57,361 nucleotides of DNA from Nitrospirota bacterium. GTDB lineage: Bacteria > Nitrospirota > JACRHJ01. Under the pieces are notes generated by a model that was given only the letters and a program-made list of their open reading frames with translations, ran no database searches and was not told the origin of the DNA. Where the stretch lies: contig JAJYJM010000011.1 in assembly GCA_021789495.1 (NCBI GenBank), positions 1 through 57,361 on the forward strand. The letters run 5' to 3'. The first letter of the stretch is position 1. Each line of letters opens with the position of its first letter. The translations under genes and the position numbers were made by a program. Positions 1 to 6,663 of this stretch are shown in pieces.

Positions 1-136
1 ATTCGCGCACCTCGGTGAACTCGATCCCCCGGCCCTTGAACGTGGAGAGGTATCCGCCGCTAAGCGCGCCCTCGACCAGCCGGGATGTTTTTATCTCCAG
101 CCGCTTTATTTTCCGGAGTATCTCGTACGGTAGCAT
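1..136 (-). CDS. DUF58 domain protein, N-terminal fragment
   Basis: The first 45 codons run off the left edge of the window. Reading from ATG at 136, the peptide begins MLPYEILRKIKRLEIKTSR and continues with LSGGYLSTFKGRGIEF and TEVRE. The conserved start of DUF58 proteins looks like this: a basic helix, then SGxYxSxFxGxGIEFxExRxY. DUF58 proteins usually sit next to MoxR-type AAA+ ATPases and von Willebrand factor A membrane proteins; those partners would lie outside the window. Only the N-terminus is visible, so nothing can be said about the rest of the protein. Confidence 0.8.
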   Translation of the reverse strand, partial: MLPYEILRKIKRLEIKTSRLVEGALSGGYLSTFKGRGIEFTEVRE

Positions 137-213
137 GAAAAGCCCTGGGAATTATTGACGAATGTAAATTATATGCCGGATATGGGGGGGAAGTCAATAA
201 GGGTAAAGAGCTT

Positions 214-240
214 GTCATTCCGAGCAACGCGAAGAATCCA
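214..240. repeat. Degenerate CATTCC dispersed repeat
   Basis: This stretch reads GTCATTCCGAGCAACGCGAAGAATCCA. It resembles the inverted-complement form at 16303-16331 (GATTCTTCGCTTCGCTCAGAATGACA). Such sequences are scattered through many bacterial genomes. It lies just beyond the stop codon of the alcohol dehydrogenase gene and before the DUF58 start. No coding role is apparent. Confidence 0.5.
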
Positions 241-261
241 CAGTTGGAAGGTCTGGCGCTT

Positions 262-1329
262 TTAAGGTATTATCGCAAACTTGATTCCTCTGCCGCCGAT
301 AAGCTCGTCGAAGGCTGTCTGGAGGTCGTCCAGGTGATAGCTGCCGGAGATAAGCTTCGAAACGTTCAGCCTGCCGGAGGCCAAGAGGTTGTAAGCCTCT
401 CTTACGTCGGACGGCGTGAAGTGGAACGCGCCGACAAGCTTTATTTCGTCGTAGTGTATCCTTCCGGCGTCGAAGCATGCGCGCGTTCCTGTCGGGCAGC
501 CGCCGAAGAGGAGCACCGTCCCGCCCCTCCTGGCAAGGGACGGCGAGCCTTCCCATATATCCTTCTGTCCGGTCGCCTCGACGACGAGGTCCGCCCCAAG
601 GCCGTCCGTCTCCTCGGTCACCTTCCACGCTATGTCCTGGAGGTCGCCTTCGAGGACGGCGTCCGCGCCGAGGTCTTTCGCCGTCTCCAGCCTGTCCGCC
701 CGTCTCGCGCCCGCCCGGCTTCCCGCCCTGATGTCGGCAACCATCACCTTCGCGCCGTTTATCTTGTACAGCATAAGATACATAAGCCCTATAGGCCCGG
801 GGCCGAGTATCAGGACGTTTTTCTGCTTCTCGGCCTCCATCGCGCCGAAGCCGGTCGACCGGATGCCGTGCACGACGCAGGAGAGCGGCTCCAGCATCGC
901 CGCCTCCGTGTATGGGAGATGCTCCGGCTTTTTGAACATGTTGACTTTTACGATGCGCTCAGGGAGTTTTATGAACTCGGCATAGGCCCCCAGAACCTTT
1001 TCCTCCATTATCGTCGAGCAGAGGTTTTCCCGCCCCATGCGGCAGAACGTGCACTCCCCGCACGGCGCGGAATGCACCGCCATCACCGCGTCGCCTTCAG
1101 CAAAGCCTTCCACCTCCGCGCCGATTCTGTAGATGTCGCCCGAGAACTCGTGCCCGAGCGGCGAAGGAAGGGGAATCTTCGGGTGTCCGCGCAGATACGC
1201 CTTTATGTCCGTCCCGCATGTGAGCGCCGCCTTGACCTGCACGACGACCTCGCCCGGCCCCGGAAACGGCACATGCGCCTTCTGGTTAATCTCCATCACC
1301 TTCGGGCTTATCAATATCGCTGATTTCAT
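262..1329 (-). CDS. Zinc-dependent alcohol/polyol dehydrogenase (MDR family)
   Basis: A 355-aa medium-chain dehydrogenase/reductase that oxidises an unidentified alcohol or polyol with NAD(P). The catalytic-zinc motifs CGTD (about residue 38) and GHEFSGD (about 59) are present. The four-cysteine structural zinc lobe CGECTFCRMGRENLCS lies near residues 90-105. The Rossmann motif LGPGPIG is near 175. Length is normal for threonine dehydrogenase or sorbitol dehydrogenase-like members. After VADIR there is an Arg/Ala-rich stretch (AGSRAGARRAD) that looks inserted compared with typical family members. A CCGGTCGACCGG palindrome lies in frame at 851-862 (residues RSTG). The gene diverges from the methyltransferase at 1453. 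The substrate cannot be told from sequence. Confidence 0.85.
   Translation of the reverse strand: MKSAILISPKVMEINQKAHVPFPGPGEVVVQVKAALTCGTDIKAYLRGHPKIPLPSPLGHEFSGDIYRIGAEVEGFAEGDAVMAVHSAPCGECTFCRMGRENLCSTIMEEKVLGAYAEFIKLPERIVKVNMFKKPEHLPYTEAAMLEPLSCVVHGIRSTGFGAMEAEKQKNVLILGPGPIGLMYLMLYKINGAKVMVADIRAGSRAGARRADRLETAKDLGADAVLEGDLQDIAWKVTEETDGLGADLVVEATGQKDIWEGSPSLARRGGTVLLFGGCPTGTRACFDAGRIHYDEIKLVGAFHFTPSDVREAYNLLASGRLNVSKLISGSYHLDDLQTAFDELIGGRGIKFAIIP
851..862. repeat. CCGGTCGACCGG palindrome within adh
   Basis: A perfect 12-bp palindrome in the context GAAGCCGGTCGACCGGATGCC. The alcohol dehydrogenase reads through it in frame as part of IRSTGF. It belongs to a small family with copies at 4389, 13756, 14149, 18921, 25940 and 25955. 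Confidence 0.6.
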
Positions 1330-1452
1330 TGTTCTCTCCCTTAGACTTTTCTACCTCATTATATCACGCATGTCCAGTAAAATTTTAATATCGGCATGTA
1401 GGTTGTCCGCAGGTTGTTGTTTTTACGGGTATAAGGTGCTATTATCCGGCCT

Positions 1453-2580
1453 ATGGAAGAGCTTCTGGAAGTAATAAAGGAAGAGATTCGTTTAAAAGGG
1501 ATGATATCCTTCGAGCGCTACGTTGAGCTTGCGCTCTATCACCCCCTTTACGGCTACTACTCCTCAGGAAAGGCGGCTATAGGCAAGGGAGGGGATTTCT
1601 ATACGTCCTCGCAGGCGACGGGCATCTACGGCAGGCTGATGGCCGAGGCGTACGTGAAGCTCTCGGAGGCTTCCGGGCCGGATTTTGTCGAGATGGGCGC
1701 GGGAGAAGGGGCCTTCGCGGGCGATTTCCTAAGCAGTCTTGCCAGGTTTTACCCGGAAGTTTACGAAAAATGCCGGTATTTTATCGTCGAGAGCGCCGGG
1801 GCCATGTCCGGAAGGCAGAAGAAGGCGCTTTCGGATTTCGGGGATAAGATCGCCTGGACGGAGAGCATCCGGGTCTTGCCTGAGATAAACGGGATATTCT
1901 TCTCGAACGAGCTTGTGGACGCATTCCCGTTTCACAGGGTGCGGCAGGAGCGGGACAGGCTCTCCGAAATATACGTGGGCCTTGAGAACGGAAGGCTGTC
2001 TGAGATTACCGGGCGTCTGTCCACCCCGGAGCTTGCGATGCACTTCAACCGGCTTATGCTCATGCTTCCGGAAGGCATGACGACGGAGGCGAACCTGCGG
2101 GTCTCCGGATGGATGAACGAAATAGCCGGAAGGCTTAAAAAGGGGTTCGTGATAACGGTGGATTACGGCTATCCCGCGTCCGAATACTACTCCGCCGCGA
2201 GGCCGCGCGGCACGGCGCTATGCCACTACAGGCACTCCGTAAACGAGGACTTCTTCGAGCGGGTGGGCGAGCAGGACATCACCTCGCACGCGGATTTTAC
2301 CACTCTCGGCCTGATGGGACAGCGCGCCGGCCTTGAGGCGGAGCTGTTCTCTGAGCAGGGGCAGTTCCTCTCGGAGACGCTCCCGTGGTTCGAGGAGTCC
2401 ACCCGGCGGGCGGGGGACGGGGACGAGCTTGTGCGGGCGGGACAGGGGCTTAAAACGCTACTGCACCCGGAATGGCTTGGAGGGGTGTTCAAGGTGCTTT
2501 TGCAGTCGAAAGGCTGCTCACCCGGCGGTCTTTTCGCGAGGGTAAGAAACCGGTTCGGGGAGCTTTTTCCGGATATTTGA
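1453..2580 (+). CDS. MidA/NDUFAF7-family SAM-dependent methyltransferase
   Basis: A 375-aa protein of the COG1565 (Methyltransf_28, formerly DUF185) family. The diagnostic N-terminus is visible: MISFERYVELALYHPLYGYY, followed by GGDFYTSSQ near residue 55. The SAM-binding loop VEMGAGEGAFAGD lies near residue 80. Eukaryotic members (NDUFAF7/MidA) dimethylate an arginine of complex I subunit NDUFS2. The bacterial target is usually unknown. Full length and apparently intact. The gene stands alone between two minus-strand genes. Confidence 0.85.
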   Translation: MEELLEVIKEEIRLKGMISFERYVELALYHPLYGYYSSGKAAIGKGGDFYTSSQATGIYGRLMAEAYVKLSEASGPDFVEMGAGEGAFAGDFLSSLARFYPEVYEKCRYFIVESAGAMSGRQKKALSDFGDKIAWTESIRVLPEINGIFFSNELVDAFPFHRVRQERDRLSEIYVGLENGRLSEITGRLSTPELAMHFNRLMLMLPEGMTTEANLRVSGWMNEIAGRLKKGFVITVDYGYPASEYYSAARPRGTALCHYRHSVNEDFFERVGEQDITSHADFTTLGLMGQRAGLEAELFSEQGQFLSETLPWFEESTRRAGDGDELVRAGQGLKTLLHPEWLGGVFKVLLQSKGCSPGGLFARVRNRFGELFPDI

Positions 2581-2610
2581 GGGGAGCGAAAGAGGTCGTT
2601 TTCGGCGTGT

Positions 2611-3393
2611 TTATGCCGCCGCCCTGTAGCCCCATCGCATGAAATGGTCTTCCGTCCCTATCTCGCCGGAGAGGTCGTCGGACTGCTCCGACGCCAGGAA
2701 TACAGCCAGTTTCGCCACCTCGGACGGCTGCTTTAACTGCCCGGATTTCTTGAGTCCCCAGAAGACGCGGTAGACCTCCGGCCCCAGGACGTTCATGTCC
2801 ATCTTCCGCATGTCGTCCTGCATCCGGGTATCCACGGTTCCGGGGTCCATCCCGTATACCCTGATATTATACTGTTCCAGTTCCCGCGCCAGTGTTTTTG
2901 TGAGCGCATTCAGCCCGGCCTTCGAGATGCTGTAGGCCCCCAGGCGCGGAATGACAAAATCCGCCAGGCCGGAGGTGACGTTTATTATCTTGCCGTAGCG
3001 CTTTTTTATCATCGCGGGGATGCAGGACTTCGATACGAGCCAGGCCCCGCAGAGGTTAATATCCATGCAGCGGCGGAAGTCCCGCTCGTCCACGTCCTTC
3101 ATGGGCGCCACGGGACCTATTATTCCCGCGTTATTGACGAGGATGTCCGGCGCTCCGAACTTCATCTCCACGGCGCGGCAGAGGTTCTTTATGTCCCCGG
3201 CGTCGGAAATATCCGCCTTGATGGCAATGGCCTGCCCGCCCCTGTCCGCTATCATCGAGACGGTTTCTTCAAGCTCTTCCCGTGTCCTGGAAACCACGGC
3301 GGTTTTCGCCCCGGCCTCCGAAAGAGCTACTGCTATAGCGCGCCCCAGGCCGCGCCCTCCCCCTGTGACGACGGCAATCCTGCCCTTTAACAC
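2611..3393 (-). CDS. SDR family oxidoreductase (FabG-like)
   Basis: A classical short-chain dehydrogenase. The cofactor motif TGGGRGLG is at the N-terminus and NNAG in the middle. The catalytic serine lies in NVTSG and the YxxxK motif in AYSISKAGLN. I place the start at GTG 3393 because a GGAGG lies exactly 7 nt upstream (3401-3405) and the protein then opens VLKGRIAVVTGG as expected. An upstream GTG at 3429 would add 12 glycine-rich residues without an evident ribosome binding site. The C-terminal EIGTEDHFMRWGY replaces the usual VDGG ending. Substrate is unknown; FabG or 3-hydroxyacyl reductase activity is possible. Confidence 0.8.
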   Translation of the reverse strand: MLKGRIAVVTGGGRGLGRAIAVALSEAGAKTAVVSRTREELEETVSMIADRGGQAIAIKADISDAGDIKNLCRAVEMKFGAPDILVNNAGIIGPVAPMKDVDERDFRRCMDINLCGAWLVSKSCIPAMIKKRYGKIINVTSGLADFVIPRLGAYSISKAGLNALTKTLARELEQYNIRVYGMDPGTVDTRMQDDMRKMDMNVLGPEVYRVFWGLKKSGQLKQPSEVAKLAVFLASEQSDDLSGEIGTEDHFMRWGYRAAA

Positions 3394-3500
3394 AAGGCCC
3401 CCTCCGCCTGCATGAAAAGATTTAAACACGGCGTCTTGTAGTCCCCCGTTTTAAATATAGTCGAGGGAGGGCGGGTTGTCAAAAAGGGGAAAAGACGGGC

Positions 3501-3534
3501 GTCATTCCCGAATGATTCTATCGGGAATCCAAGG
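3501..3534. repeat. CATTCCCG inverted repeat copy
   Basis: GTCATTCCCG and CGGGAATCC form the arms around AATGATTCTAT, giving a small hairpin. It is a member of the dispersed CATTCCCGC...GCGGGAATG family seen at 12350, 28464 and 52291. It lies between two minus-strand genes, 33 nt beyond the cytochrome stop codon and some 110 nt upstream of the SDR start. Confidence 0.55.
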
Positions 3535-3567
3535 TTTGAGTTTATGCCTTAAAATCCGCAATCCGTG

Positions 3568-4701
3568 TTAATTAATATTTATTCCCGTTTCCGTAACCTT
3601 CACGGGTTTCGCCATCCGCGCTGGTATGCCGAACTTCGCGGCGGCGGCTGGGGTGAAGAGCCGGTAATAAAGGACGGCCCTGGCGCGGGCGGCTCCCTTC
3701 GGGATGTCGTATGTCAGTGTCCGCGTCTCGCCTGTTTTTATCCTTGAATCGACGGCCTTTTCGGCCATCCAGGGGGGCACGCCTTTCTTCATGCCCGCCG
3801 TGAACACGCGCATGAACAGCTCTTTTTGGCCCGGCATGGGAGCGGGACTTGTAAAAATGACTTTCCCGTTTCTGTCGAGGACGTCCACCTTGACATACGC
3901 CGCGCGCATCGGGCTTGTGGACGGGAAATAGTGCGGGTTTTCGTTCTTTATATTTACCAGGAGCTTCCTTGCGTTAGCCGTAAGGGAAAGCGATATTCCC
4001 TTTTTCAACATCTGCCTGTCGTGTCCGCCGGGGAAGAAATGAGAGTAATGAGATTTTTCGGCGACGCCGAACGTGGAGGTCCCCGGGACTTTCTTCATAT
4101 GACAGGAGATACAGTCCGAACTCCCCTCCATGTCCATGCTGCATATGACCGTCCCCTTGCCGTTTTTCATCTTGCCGTGACAACCAAGGCACATCTCCGA
4201 GGGCGAGGCAAAAGACCACTTGCTTACGGGATGCGGCGCGGAGACCCCGGATACGGCCCCGGCGGATGTCGTGGTCGTGGAGAGCGAGTAGGTGTTGAAA
4301 AGCTTCCCGCCGGACATGCTCTCGACGCCGTGGCAGAACGCGCAGGGGATGCCGGGGACGGACGAATATGCCTCTTTCGCGCCTGAGGCCGGTCTACCGG
4401 CGGCGGCGGGGCTGTGGCAGCTGCCGCAGAAATAGGGGGCCTTTTTGCCTGCTTTCGCCATGAACTGGGAAAACGCCAGGAAGACGGCGTTATGCGCGGG
4501 GTCGGACTTCCTGTCGGACATGGAGTGCATCGACATGCTCCACTCGTTGTATATGGTTACATGGCAGGGGGCGCAGGAGGCGGAGTCCTTAAATCCCTTG
4601 AAACCCGCCGGGAGCTTGTGGGCGAGCGCGCCGGCAGGAATCATTAAAAGCAGGAAAAAAGCAAAAAATACCCTCTGCAACGCAAGCTTCGGTTTTTTCA
4701 T
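3568..4701 (-). CDS. Secreted pentaheme c-type cytochrome
   Basis: A 377-aa protein with a clear signal peptide (residues 1-27, ending PAGALA). It has five CxxCH haem-attachment motifs: CAPCH (43-47), CGSCH (92-96), CAFCH (120-124), CLGCH (about 170) and CISCH (about 200). Several additional histidines could be distal haem ligands. The C-terminal 150 residues lack cysteines and look like a beta-rich domain. The architecture resembles the cytochrome c-554/NrfB-type multihaem proteins used in periplasmic electron transfer; the redox partner is unknown. A CCGGTCTACCGG repeat lies in frame in the linker after the second haem (AAAGRPASG). The start overlaps the stop of the upstream zinc-ribbon gene (TGATG), so the two are translationally coupled. 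Confidence 0.85.
   Translation of the reverse strand: MKKPKLALQRVFFAFFLLLMIPAGALAHKLPAGFKGFKDSASCAPCHVTIYNEWSMSMHSMSDRKSDPAHNAVFLAFSQFMAKAGKKAPYFCGSCHSPAAAGRPASGAKEAYSSVPGIPCAFCHGVESMSGGKLFNTYSLSTTTTSAGAVSGVSAPHPVSKWSFASPSEMCLGCHGKMKNGKGTVICSMDMEGSSDCISCHMKKVPGTSTFGVAEKSHYSHFFPGGHDRQMLKKGISLSLTANARKLLVNIKNENPHYFPSTSPMRAAYVKVDVLDRNGKVIFTSPAPMPGQKELFMRVFTAGMKKGVPPWMAEKAVDSRIKTGETRTLTYDIPKGAARARAVLYYRLFTPAAAAKFGIPARMAKPVKVTETGININ
4389..4400. repeat. CCGGTCTACCGG repeat inside the cytochrome gene
   Basis: Context on the plus strand is GAGGCCGGTCTACCGGCGGC. The cytochrome gene is on the minus strand, so the element is read as part of AGRPASG between haem motifs two and three. Another member of the dispersed palindrome family. 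Confidence 0.6.
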
Positions 4702-4976
4702 CAGCCGTCGGTCTCCTTTTTTTCTATCAGCACCCTGTCTCCGGGGCGACTCATCTCCCTGAATTCCGGCATGATCTCGCCCGCGAGAGCATAATAGCTC
4801 CTCTGGTTCTTTATGAACTTCTCGGATGCCTCGTCGTAGAGCTTATCGTAGAGCGTGGAGCCGCACGTGGGGCAGGTGATTACGGCGTGTCCCCTTTCGT
4901 CGTAGCATAGAAAGGACATGACGTGCGCTCCGCAGAACCTGCAAGGCGTTATGATAAGTTCGGGACAATTGACCAT
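4701..4976 (-). CDS. Small two-CxxC zinc-ribbon protein
   Basis: A 91-aa protein with CRFCG near residue 12 and CPTCG near residue 37, a spacing typical of a zinc ribbon. I recognise no named family. The start is ATG 4976 (MVNCPELIITP). Longer readings upstream begin at a TTG and would run into the promoter region of the divergent antiporter gene. Its stop codon overlaps the cytochrome start by one base (TGATG). Co-translation suggests a role with the cytochrome, perhaps in assembly or sensing, but that is inference. Confidence 0.6.
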   Translation of the reverse strand: MVNCPELIITPCRFCGAHVMSFLCYDERGHAVITCPTCGSTLYDKLYDEASEKFIKNQRSYYALAGEIMPEFREMSRPGDRVLIEKKETDG

Positions 4977-5080
4977 GCCCTCAAGTCTATCACGAAAAAA
5001 ACTCCGGTTCAACGTCAAAAAATCTTTTGCATACTTTCGAAATATGGTATCTATAGGGGGATACAACGGGAGATAACTCT

Positions 5081-6295
5081 ATGGAAGCGGTCGATTTTTT
5101 CCTGAGGCTGGCCCTTATACTGGTGTCCGCGCGCATCGCCGCCGAGATCTTCGCCCGCATGGGGCTTCCCGCAGTGATAGGCGAGGTTGCGGCGGGGGTG
5201 ATAATCGGGCCTGGCGCCTTGGGGCTTATAGGTGCGGACTCGATATTCGTCCTGCTCGGCAATATCGGCGTAATACTGCTTCTGTTCCAGGTAGGCATGG
5301 AGACGGACGTCGGGAAGCTTGTCGCCGTTGGAACGCAGTCCGCCCTTGTCGCGGTGACTGGCGTCCTGCTGCCGTTTGCCGCGGCCTACCTTGCAAGCGA
5401 GCACATCTTCGGCATGACGCGGGGCGGCGCCATGTTCGTGGGCGGGACGCTTGTGGCGACCAGCATAGGGATCACGCTTCGGGTGTTGAGGGACCTGAAG
5501 GCCGACAGGGGCCATGTCGCCAGGGTGGTTCTCGGCGCGGCAATCATAGACGACGTAATAGGCGTCATTGTGCTCGCGTTTCTTATCCAGTACAGCCGGC
5601 ATAAAGGGAGCGTCGAACTTTTGCCGGCGCTGAAGCTCCTTGGTTTTATGGCCGTTTTCCTGGGCGCCGCACCGGTAATAGGCCCGGCGATCGAACGGCT
5701 CCTTTCCCGCGTTTACGGTATGAGCCGCACGCAGGGCATGGTTTCGACAATTATCGTTTCGCTCATACTTCTCCTGGCCGCCGCATCCAATGGACTGGGC
5801 GCGCCCGACATCATGGGCGGTTTCGCCGCGGGCCTGATGCTTAGCGGAAATCCCGCGTTCGGGATCAAGAAAAGCGGGGCGGAGAAGGCCGCGTTCAGCA
5901 TTGCCGCCGACGCGGAGAAGAAGATAACCCCCATTGGCGAGCTCTTCATCCCGATATTCTTCGTGATGGTCGGCGCTTCCGTCGACCTGAGGGCCATAGA
6001 TTTCCGTTCTCCCGGTTTCTGGGAGTTTGCCGTAGTCATAACCGCGATAGCCATGGCGGCAAAGCTCATGGCGGGCATCTGGGTAAAAGGGCGGATTCGT
6101 GACAAAATCGCCGCCGGGTTCGCCATGGCGCCCAGGGGAGAGGTCGGGCTTATTTTCGCCAAGACGGGCCTCGGCTTCAGAATTTTCGACCAGACCACAT
6201 ACGCCTCGGTGATTTTCGTCGTCGCCATGACAACGCTACTGGCCCCGCTTCTGCTCAGGCCGCTGATGGAGGAAAAGGGGCCAATTCCCGAATAG
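5081..6295 (+). CDS. Cation:proton antiporter (CPA2/Kef-type)
   Basis: A 404-aa inner-membrane protein with about twelve hydrophobic segments. The CPA2 family signatures are seen in the N-terminal repeat (GLPAVIGEVAAGVIIGPGAL) and in the DDVIGVIVLAFL segment, where the aspartate pair binds the ion. The protein ends after the membrane domain, so the C-terminal TrkA-N regulatory domain of KefB/KefC is missing. It exchanges Na+ or K+ for protons; the ion cannot be told from sequence. The gene diverges from the zinc-ribbon/cytochrome pair. Confidence 0.85.
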   Translation: MEAVDFFLRLALILVSARIAAEIFARMGLPAVIGEVAAGVIIGPGALGLIGADSIFVLLGNIGVILLLFQVGMETDVGKLVAVGTQSALVAVTGVLLPFAAAYLASEHIFGMTRGGAMFVGGTLVATSIGITLRVLRDLKADRGHVARVVLGAAIIDDVIGVIVLAFLIQYSRHKGSVELLPALKLLGFMAVFLGAAPVIGPAIERLLSRVYGMSRTQGMVSTIIVSLILLLAAASNGLGAPDIMGGFAAGLMLSGNPAFGIKKSGAEKAAFSIAADAEKKITPIGELFIPIFFVMVGASVDLRAIDFRSPGFWEFAVVITAIAMAAKLMAGIWVKGRIRDKIAAGFAMAPRGEVGLIFAKTGLGFRIFDQTTYASVIFVVAMTTLLAPLLLRPLMEEKGPIPE

Positions 6296-6330
6296 ACGGA
6301 TTTTTTGAGTGTCTGATTAATTTCGTCTGC

Positions 6331-6351
6331 TATAATCTATATAAAAAGGAG
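6331..6351 (+). promoter_or_regulatory. -10 box and ribosome binding site for the ferritin-like gene
   Basis: TATAAT at 6331-6336 followed by AAAAGGAG at 6344-6351, 9 nt before the ATG at 6361. No convincing -35 lies at the usual distance (the best is TTGAGT with a 20-nt spacer). The leader would be very short. Confidence 0.5.
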
Positions 6352-6360
6352 CCTTGACTT

Positions 6361-6663
6361 ATGCCATACGCATCTCATGAAAACGAGGACAAGCTGAGCG
6401 AACATACGAAGGAGCTTCACAGGGCGTTTCAGTCGATAGTAGAGGAGCTTGAGGCGGTGGACTGGTACCAGGCGAGGATAGATGCGACCGGGGACGAGGA
6501 ACTGCGGGCGATACTTGCGCATAACCGGGACGAGGAGAAGGAGCACGCCTCCATGCTCCTTGAGTGGGTGCGCAGGAATGACCCGGCCTTCGCCAAAGAG
6601 ATGGCGTCGTTTCTGTTCAAGGAGGGCGCAAGGATAACGGAGATTGAGGAAAAAAGATCCTAA
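6361..6663 (+). CDS. Encapsulated-ferritin-like protein (EncFtn family), orphan
   Basis: A 100-aa two-helix ferritin-like protein that matches the EncFtn family (iron-oxidising cargo of encapsulin compartments, as in Rhodospirillum rubrum). The hallmark segments EELEAVDWY (28-36) and AILAHNRDEEKEHA (50-63) are intact. By alignment from memory, Glu29, Glu59 and His62 correspond to the ferroxidase ligands and Tyr36 to the conserved tyrosine. EncFtn works as a decamer of dimers with the iron site at the subunit interface. Two oddities: the protein ends ITEIEEKRS with no encapsulin-targeting tail (LTVGSL-like), and no encapsulin shell gene lies next to it. Its 3' end overlaps the stop of the convergent HD-GYP gene by 4 nt. 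Confidence 0.8.
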   Translation: MPYASHENEDKLSEHTKELHRAFQSIVEELEAVDWYQARIDATGDEELRAILAHNRDEEKEHASMLLEWVRRNDPAFAKEMASFLFKEGARITEIEEKRS

